From positions 2,053,259 through 2,117,258 of the forward strand of contig CM068553.1 of the NCBI GenBank assembly GCA_035048495.1: a stretch of 64,000 nt of DNA. Reading direction: 5' to 3'. The notes beneath the pieces were generated by a model. It did no database searches and was not told the origin of the DNA. It was given only the letters and a program-made list of their open reading frames with translations. The stretch comes from Euptelea pleiosperma (taxonomy: Eukaryota; Streptophyta; Magnoliopsida; Ranunculales; Eupteleaceae). A program made the translations under genes and the position numbers. This document shows, piece after piece, positions 58,455-64,000 of the stretch; the stretch's first letter is position 1, and the number at the start of each line of letters is the position of its first letter.

Positions 58455-58745
58455 AAAAAAACCACTGCCATCCGGGCCCACTGACCGCATGGATGTTTAG
58501 CCCAAAATTTGGTAGACATTTGTACGAAAAACTAGATTGTTTGATGATTTTTAACCATTGGATTTAGTACCCAAAAATGGTTGAATCCAACGGCTAGAGT
58601 CACTCCTTAAAAAGTACTAATCTACTAGTTAGAATTACCAATCAGGCTGATTTTTGGTGTGTCTACCCACGAAGGCGTGGGCTAAAACATCCATGCGGTT
58701 GGTGGGGGGAAGCATATGGTGTGGGTCCAAATTATACCACGTAGC
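58455..58745. repeat. Fold-back element, family B
   Basis: 'ccactgccatccgggccca' and 'gcatggatgtttagcccaaa' on the left, 'aattaccaatcaggctgatt' and 'gggctaaaacatccatgcgg' on the right. The G-box-like site is CCACGTAG. 58745-59470 shows no gene I can support. Confidence 0.6.
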
Positions 58746-59477
58746 TACTCTCTAAAGATACAAGTCAAACAAGCGGCTGGGATTGCAAGATGATGTCACA
58801 TTTCAAAGGTCACCAGCATTAAGTAGAGGTCTTGGTTTTCCTCAATTGATGAAAAAAAAAAAAAAGAGTCAAAAACATTCCATGTGCTTACACCGACATG
58901 CCATGCTTCCTATAGCAAATGATGCCGAGAGTCTGTTGGCGTATTCATAATTCTGTTTTTGCGGAGTCAAATCGTCTCAGAGTGATGATCTTATGTATCA
59001 ACTATCACTCTCTACATGTTGATCATACGATATGTTCAAGTTCTTGATCATACTACATGTTGGCGCATATTTGAAAATCCCTGATATTTACCACGCTTCG
59101 ACATCCAATATGTTCAAATTATTGATGTTTTTTTTTTGCATTGTGTTCAGTGGGATTCCAACTACACAAATTTCAAAAAACATCAATGGCTTGAACACAT
59201 CAGACCACTTGCTATAGTATCATCCTAAGGACAATTATTAGGTATCAGAGATCACGAAGTCGAATTGGATGCTGAGGGATCTTATTCAGGTTCTTAGGCG
59301 TGGCTCCTCCGAGATAGAATGCTTCTCTTCATGGCTTTGTGCTCAAATTTTAGAGATCATTTCTTTCTCTAAACTAATACTTCTGCTCATACTATTGCCA
59401 ATCGGGGTTGTACTTTTATTTCATTTTCTGTTGTTGATCCACTCATCCCCTTAGTGGCTTTCTGATGTTATTGAGAC

Positions 59478-59867
59478 GGATAAACGGGTGATCACGGCTA
59501 AAGTGTGACTTGTTGGTTGGTTGTTTTTCCTTCTTTTTTTTTTTTTTTATTTGTTGGTTATCAATGAGTCTGGTTTTTACATACATAAAAAAAAAGGGGT
59601 ATTTTAGTAACACCCCCTGAAATTTGAAAAAGATTTGTAATACCCCTTTATACTTTCAAGGGCGTAAATCCTCAACTAGGTCATGGGGGTAATCCAAATG
59701 TTTGAAATTATAAAGGGGTATTAAAAATTACTTTCAAATTTTAAGGGGAGTTACTAAAATACCACTTTTTTTATGTATGTAAAAACCAGATTCATTGATA
59801 ACCAAAAAAAAAAAACAAAAAGAGGGAAACCAACAAGTCACACTTTAGCCGTGATCACCCGTTATCC
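59478..59867. repeat. Large two-level inverted repeat (390 bp)
   Basis: Outer arms of about 120 bp pair 'ggataaacgggtgatcacgg' with 'ccgtgatcacccgttatcc'. The inner 59597-59767 is itself a fold-back with 'ggggtattttagtaac' and 'gttactaaaatacc'. A further single copy of the inner sequence follows at 59870-59965. The arms are nearly identical, so the element is probably young or maintained. Confidence 0.75.
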
Positions 59868-60514
59868 TTCAGTCAACTAGGTCAAGGGGTGTAATCCTAA
59901 TGTTTGAAAGTATAAAGGGGTATTACAAATTACTTCCAAATTTCAGGCGGTGTTACTAAAATTCCCTATAAATAAGGTATCACAGATGTCAAACTCTCAA
60001 ATAAACTGGACAGCTCATTGATGAGCAGTTGCATAAAAAAATTCAATAATGTATAAGCTAGACTTTTCATGAATTTGAAGTATGTGGTTGTGGGCCCTTT
60101 AAAGCAGAGTTCACGCGTGTGGATAATGTGTTCATGTGAAGTGTTATAACATTGGTGGCTGTCTTTCATTTGGTTGTTTAATAGAATTAAAGGAGTGAAT
60201 GAGATTGGAGTTATGAGTTATTTTGTTTGTTCCTTTTGGGTTCCATCTGTCCAAGCCTTAAATGGGGAAGATGCTTAGGTTTTAAACAATCATGCGTTGG
60301 CCCCATTGCACGTGCTACGATCTTTATGTTTATCCGTAACCATCCAAAGGATATGAGTGTGCCACATGGCATTTTTGGGTTTGATGTCCAACCCTGAACA
60401 TCAAAGTTTCTCTCGTGAATAAAGCAAGGTTTCCGTTTCCTCATTACAATAAAATTATGAGTGATTGAGTGTTTGGTTGCATGAAAACCCTATTCTAACG
60501 CGTTATTGGGTCTA

Positions 60515-60658
60515 AGGTCCTGTATGGTGACCACAGAAAAGTCTTGTAGAAAAAGGGTTTATAATCAAATAGTTGTTGGCATAGAGAACTTTTATGAGCA
60601 TTTATATAGGCAAAAATCATCTTTAGAAAACGTTACTAATGGCAACCAAATAGGGCCT
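60515..60658. mobile_element. Small hAT-like MITE
   Basis: Ends 'ggtcctgtatggtgacca' and 'ggcaaccaaatagggcc' are partly inverse. It is similar to 51105-51240. 59965-60515 and 60660-61040 hold nothing recognised. Confidence 0.45.
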
Positions 60659-61039
60659 AAGTTTAAACCATATTCTCTAGATAACTACACTATCCACAAA
60701 ATGGGCATTTTTGGGGTGTAAGTTTATTTTCTTGCATTTATAACCCAAAAGCTCAATTCCAATATCTTTGCAAACAAACATCCACAGAGAGAAGAATGTA
60801 GAGTTTGAGATGGGTCAAGGTTGTTAGTTACAGTCCGGGCCCAATTAAGACTTCGGCTGCATCAATAGACCCTAATGGTACCTTCTTTTGTGAAGTAATA
60901 AATTTGGACCGTCAATGTAGGCCGTCCCAAAATTCACACATTCTACCGTACGAAATGCACAATCAAGGAGTTGTTATTCCATTGATTTTGGGTCACTCAA
61001 CTTTTTGAAATGGAGACCTATTGTACATGGGTCGGGCTC

Positions 61040-61395
61040 AAGGGACCCCCATTTCTGACCCCCTTTTTTGACCCCCATCTTGGCGTACCCACATAGAAGA
61101 TGAATCAATGGCTGATTTTTGGTGGGGATGATAACCTCACCATATAGATCACCCCAACAAAAAATCAGCCCATTCTGAAATTTCTAACCCATCAAATGTG
61201 GTTTTCAAGTTACACTATAAAAATCGACGGTCCATAATTCTTCAGCTTTTAAATCCGTCTATGAATATAAAAATGATTTGAATTTTTGTGAGCATGATCT
61301 CCTCACCATAGAGATCATCCTCGCCAAAAATCAGCCATTGATTCATCTTCTATGTGGGTATACCAAGATGGAGGTATAAAAAGGGGGTCAGAAAT
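61040..61395. repeat. Fold-back element, family D, complete
   Basis: Left 'tgaccccctttttt' and 'gtacccacatagaagatga', right 'tcatcttctatgtgggtat' and 'aaaaagggggtcagaaat'. Two facing 'tggctgatttttgg' words are inside. It is the best copy of this family. Confidence 0.7.
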
Positions 61396-61409
61396 GGCTG
61401 ACCAAAACT

Positions 61410-61660
61410 GTCAGATGAGCCGTGACAGCCCACAATATGTGCCACATGGCATATTTTTAGAATACGATGATTGTATGGATGTTTGTCCAATCTCTATGTG
61501 GACCTACAAGCCAAAAATTAGTCTGATCAGTGATTTCAAACCTTTTGATCTTTGCACCCCAAGTATTAGTTAATAATACTCAAATTTCATGGTTAAAAAT
61601 CAACTAATGAAAACGCCTCTAATTCAATGCTTAGAAATGAGTAATCAGGCAAAAATTTTA
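61410..61660. repeat. Fold-back element, family A
   Basis: 'gccacatggcatatttttag', 'aattagtctgatcagtgatt' left; the right arm stops after 'agaaatgagtaatcaggc'. It abuts the exon-like stretch at 61662-61742. Confidence 0.55.
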
Positions 61661-61661
61661 C

Positions 61662-61742
61662 CCATAGAGGCATAGAGAGCTTTCTGAGCTTTGGGTTGCC
61701 AGTTGTGAGGTTTCGCCAACGAAGACTTGAGATCCATTACCT
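61662..61742 (-). CDS. Possible exon of an unidentified minus-strand gene
   Basis: An 81-nt stretch on the minus strand between an acceptor 'tatgagcag' and a donor 'ctatgg|gtaaaa', phase 1 to phase 1, open throughout. It encodes a hydrophilic stretch containing LAKPHNWQPKAQKALY. In phase it would follow the exon at 63469-63627. I do not recognise the protein. It could equally be a gene fragment, since a family A element begins immediately after it. Confidence 0.3.
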
Positions 61743-61820
61743 CTGCTCATACATTATGCAGGAAATAGGAATCATCCATTCTATGTTGTTAGTTTGATGA
61801 AAACACGATTAAATGAATAA
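61728..61820. repeat. Segment duplicated at 63148-63272
   Basis: 'cttgagatccattacctct', 'aggaatcatccattctatgt' and 'gaaaacacgattaaatgaata' are matched in order by 'attgagatccaaaacctct', 'aggaattactcattctccgt' and 'aaagcacacgattagatgaata' at 63148-63272. Confidence 0.6.
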
Positions 61821-62159
61821 TAATAATAATAATCAAGACAGTTGGGTAACAACTCCATTAATAAAACAACATTAGAAATTTTGATTTGATTACATAAGAT
61901 CTAGATTACCCATCAATTTGGATCGTCCACTTGATGTCCCTTCTCTGATTTGGACAATCGTAAAGATAGCGAGAAATTCTTGTATGTACTGCCATATGTA
62001 CATAACTACATAATGGCAATTTGGACAGTTGGGCCAATCTCGGGTTGGGCCTAAGTTGGGCCCATTACTAAGCCCATTGGCTTACCTACGGACTGGTCCA
62101 CGGGCTGGGCTTGGATTTATGTTTTGGATTGAGGCCCGCGGCCCGGTATGAGTAGTCTG

Positions 62160-62545
62160 CAGCAATGTTTTAAAACTCGGACTCGACTCAGTAGTCCGTT
62201 AGGTCGAGTCACCTCAAAGACTCGGGAGTCAACTCGACGAGTCATTAAATTAATTATTAAATATTTATATTTAAATATATAAAAATCAATATATTAAAAA
62301 ATGTTGAAAAATTATAAAATATAGTAAAAAAATTTAGAAATTCAAAAAAAAAATATTTAATTTTGAGTCCACTCGGCCTTTAAATGGTTGATTCGGCAAA
62401 GAGTTGGCCGAGTTTCTGAGTCAACTCGACGGGGGCATGCAAATCCGAGTTTGTATGCCTAGTCGACTCAAAATACAACCGAGGCGAGTTGACTTGACCG
62501 AGTCCCGAGTCAACTCGGCCAGTTTTAAAACATAGGTCTGCAGGC
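62160..62545. repeat. Family F element, complete
   Basis: Outer 'aatgttttaaaactcggact' pairs with 'ggccagttttaaaacatag'. The arms are rich in 'gagtcaactcgacgag' and the centre is AT-rich. Of the three F copies this shows both ends best. Confidence 0.6.
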
Positions 62546-62960
62546 CTGATCAGACTGGCCCGACTAAAGGCCCGGCCCGAGACCGGCCCAACGGGCCAAA
62601 TTGTCACACTTACCTATGTACCCTGCATGAGTGGGCTATGGGTTGGACAAAGGCCCCTGGCCTTTTGAGTTGGAATGGGATCTATTTGGACCTTGGCCCT
62701 ATGCTGTATGGGTTGCGGTTGGGCTTGGGATCATAAGCCCCTTTGGGTTGATCATTAAACCCATATAATATGTTCAAGGGCTTTATAATGGGCTTATACC
62801 TTTGGTTCTAGACTAGAACCCAACTCTAGCTTTAGGCCTTTAGCCTTTTGGGCTAGGCTGTGTCCATAAGTATTGGCTTCTTTCAAGGCTCATCGGGCTA
62901 AATACAATGGGCTGGCCCAGACTGGCCCATGTGCCCAAAATGGCCCAAACGACTTCATCT
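62545..62960. repeat. GGCCC/GGGCT-rich intergenic sequence
   Basis: Dense 'ggcccga', 'gggctt' and 'tggccc' words as at 12880-13380. The part at 62900-62950 has several GGCCCA words that double as promoter site II motifs. Confidence 0.4.
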
Positions 62961-63049
62961 TTCCATTTTCTGAAATTTTTATTTATTATTAGGGATTTAC
63001 TAGCAGCAAACCCTAGCCACCAAGCACAAAACCGCTGGTCCCTTCCCTT

Positions 63050-63178
63050 ATGCCGAACGCCACCCCCTTGCCGGGTCCGGCGTATTCGCCGGCGTCTAGG
63101 ACATCTCCGGCAACCTCAATAGAAGCAGTCATCTCCGTCAACTATGAATTGAGATCCAAAACCTCTACTGATTCATAA
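63050..63178 (+). CDS. Small open frame (42 codons) downstream of promoter-like motifs
   Basis: A frame starting MPNATPLPGPAYSP on locally GC-rich sequence follows a telo-box AAACCCTA (63008-63015) and several GGCCCA motifs (62913-62949), an arrangement seen in promoters of plant translation-related genes. The product is not recognised, and the 3' part overlaps the duplicated segment 63148-63272. It may be the decapitated 5' end of a gene rather than a real small protein. Confidence 0.2.
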   Translation: MPNATPLPGPAYSPASRTSPATSIEAVISVNYELRSKTSTDS

Positions 63179-63468
63179 TGAAATTTTGCTAAAATAATAG
63201 TAAATCCCCTAAAAAAAGGAATTACTCATTCTCCGTTGTCAGTTTACTTGATAAAAGCACACGATTAGATGAATATTTTAAAAAGGTAGAATATTTTGTA
63301 CAACGGCATCACCTGAATTGGTTCCACCGCTCCTCAAAAAAAAAAATCTCAAAGATATATAGGTGTAATTTCTAGGCCTGGTTTATGGAAACACAAATCC
63401 ATGCAATCATCTTGGTTTGATGTTTAATTTGTTAATTCGGATTTGGTTTTAGTTTAATGGAGTGTTAC

Positions 63469-63627
63469 CTGAAGTCGAAGGATCCTTGAGGGGTTTAGTG
63501 TCGAAAAGGGTTCCATTGGATCTCTCTGAATGCTGCTTTCCTTGATGACATCCAATCTCTTCGTACTCCTTGTATCCCTGGCTTAGAAACACCTCTATAT
63601 GCATTGCTTCTAAGGTCTGCATTGTGC
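63469..63627 (-). CDS. Possible exon of an unidentified minus-strand gene
   Basis: A 159-nt open stretch on the minus strand between an acceptor 'catttttgtag' and a donor 'cttcag|gtaaca', phase 1 to phase 1. It encodes about 53 residues including MQTLEAMHIEVFLSQGYKEY. Codon use and splice signals look real, but I cannot name the family. The frame stays compatible with the exon at 61662-61742. Upstream exons, if any, lie beyond the window or in 63630-64000, where I see none. Confidence 0.35.
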
Positions 63628-63629
63628 CT

Positions 63630-64000
63630 ACAAAAATGTAACACCAAGGTACTTTATATATCAAACTTTGTAACAAAATCGTCGCACGGAGGCCTTCTGA
63701 TTTACACGCAGAGGGGGTAGGACGGCAAAATTTTAGATGCAGTCAATGCAGAGGGGTCTCGTGGCCCTAGATTGCTCTTCCAAATGAAGTTACAACTTGC
63801 AATCTTTTTCATTTCATACATATGTACAACCTCTTTTATCTTATACATATATATATGTAAAGGATCATAGAATGATTAGATACATTTATTTATAGAGTGT
63901 AATGGTATATCTTTGAGTGGAAGCTCAAATTCGGGTTCCACCATTGCTGAATTCCATGAGCTCGTTTAAAATCCGGTGCAGGGCTAAGATTAGTGATCAA
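63630..64000. other. Right edge, nothing recognised
   Basis: AT-rich sequence with 'atatatatgta' near 63850. No termini, repeats or coding frame that I can support. Confidence 0.4.

Overview
The window is plant nuclear DNA. Evidence is the AT-rich intergenic sequence, spliced genes with GT..AG introns, plant-only protein families (CBL calcium sensor, ubiquitin-like-domain PI 4-kinase gamma, PMEI-pectinesterase, NDR1/HIN1-like protein) and a very dense load of short fold-back transposons, hAT-, Mutator- and Helitron-type non-autonomous elements, and a SINE. I cannot fix the species from sequence alone. A woody non-grass angiosperm, perhaps a magnoliid, is a weak impression only.

Layout. 1-6.2 kb: no gene, an almost continuous patchwork of fold-back elements. 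6.9-12.4 kb (+): a complete eight-exon CBL4/SOS3-type calcineurin B-like gene. 12.8-15.1 kb: intergenic repeats, including a decayed 5S rRNA fragment. 15.9-25.0 kb (+): a complete five-exon dipeptidyl-peptidase IV-like (S9B) gene whose 5.3 kb first intron holds a probable solo LTR and other repeats. 25.3-34 kb: transposon-rich, with a hAT-like element carrying a 32-G run, a 2.49 kb non-autonomous Helitron, a chimeric 5S-rRNA/tRNA SINE with a perfect 16-bp target duplication, and several Mutator-like elements with 9-bp duplications. 35.1-38.1 kb (+): a two-exon phosphatidylinositol 4-kinase gamma with two ubiquitin-like domains. 40.5-41.1 kb (+): an intronless NHL/LEA-2 membrane protein with a fold-back element just upstream. 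41.6-50 kb: nested fold-back elements and minisatellites. 53.5-50.2 kb (-): a three-exon type-I pectin methylesterase with inhibitor-like pro-region. 53.6-64 kb: repeats again, plus two possible minus-strand exons of an unidentified gene near the right edge.

The five firm genes do not form a pathway. They are ordinary neighbours (calcium/salt signalling, peptide cleavage, phosphoinositide signalling, membrane/defence, cell wall). I found no gene cluster that looks like a new system. The most novel-looking signals are in the repeats: a 5S+tRNA composite SINE mobilised as one unit, and a palindromic element family that repeatedly carries a perfect G-box (CCACGTGG), with the same core found inside different outer termini, once immediately upstream of a gene. 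All exon boundaries were read by eye from splice sites, frame continuity and family alignment from memory; no search was run.
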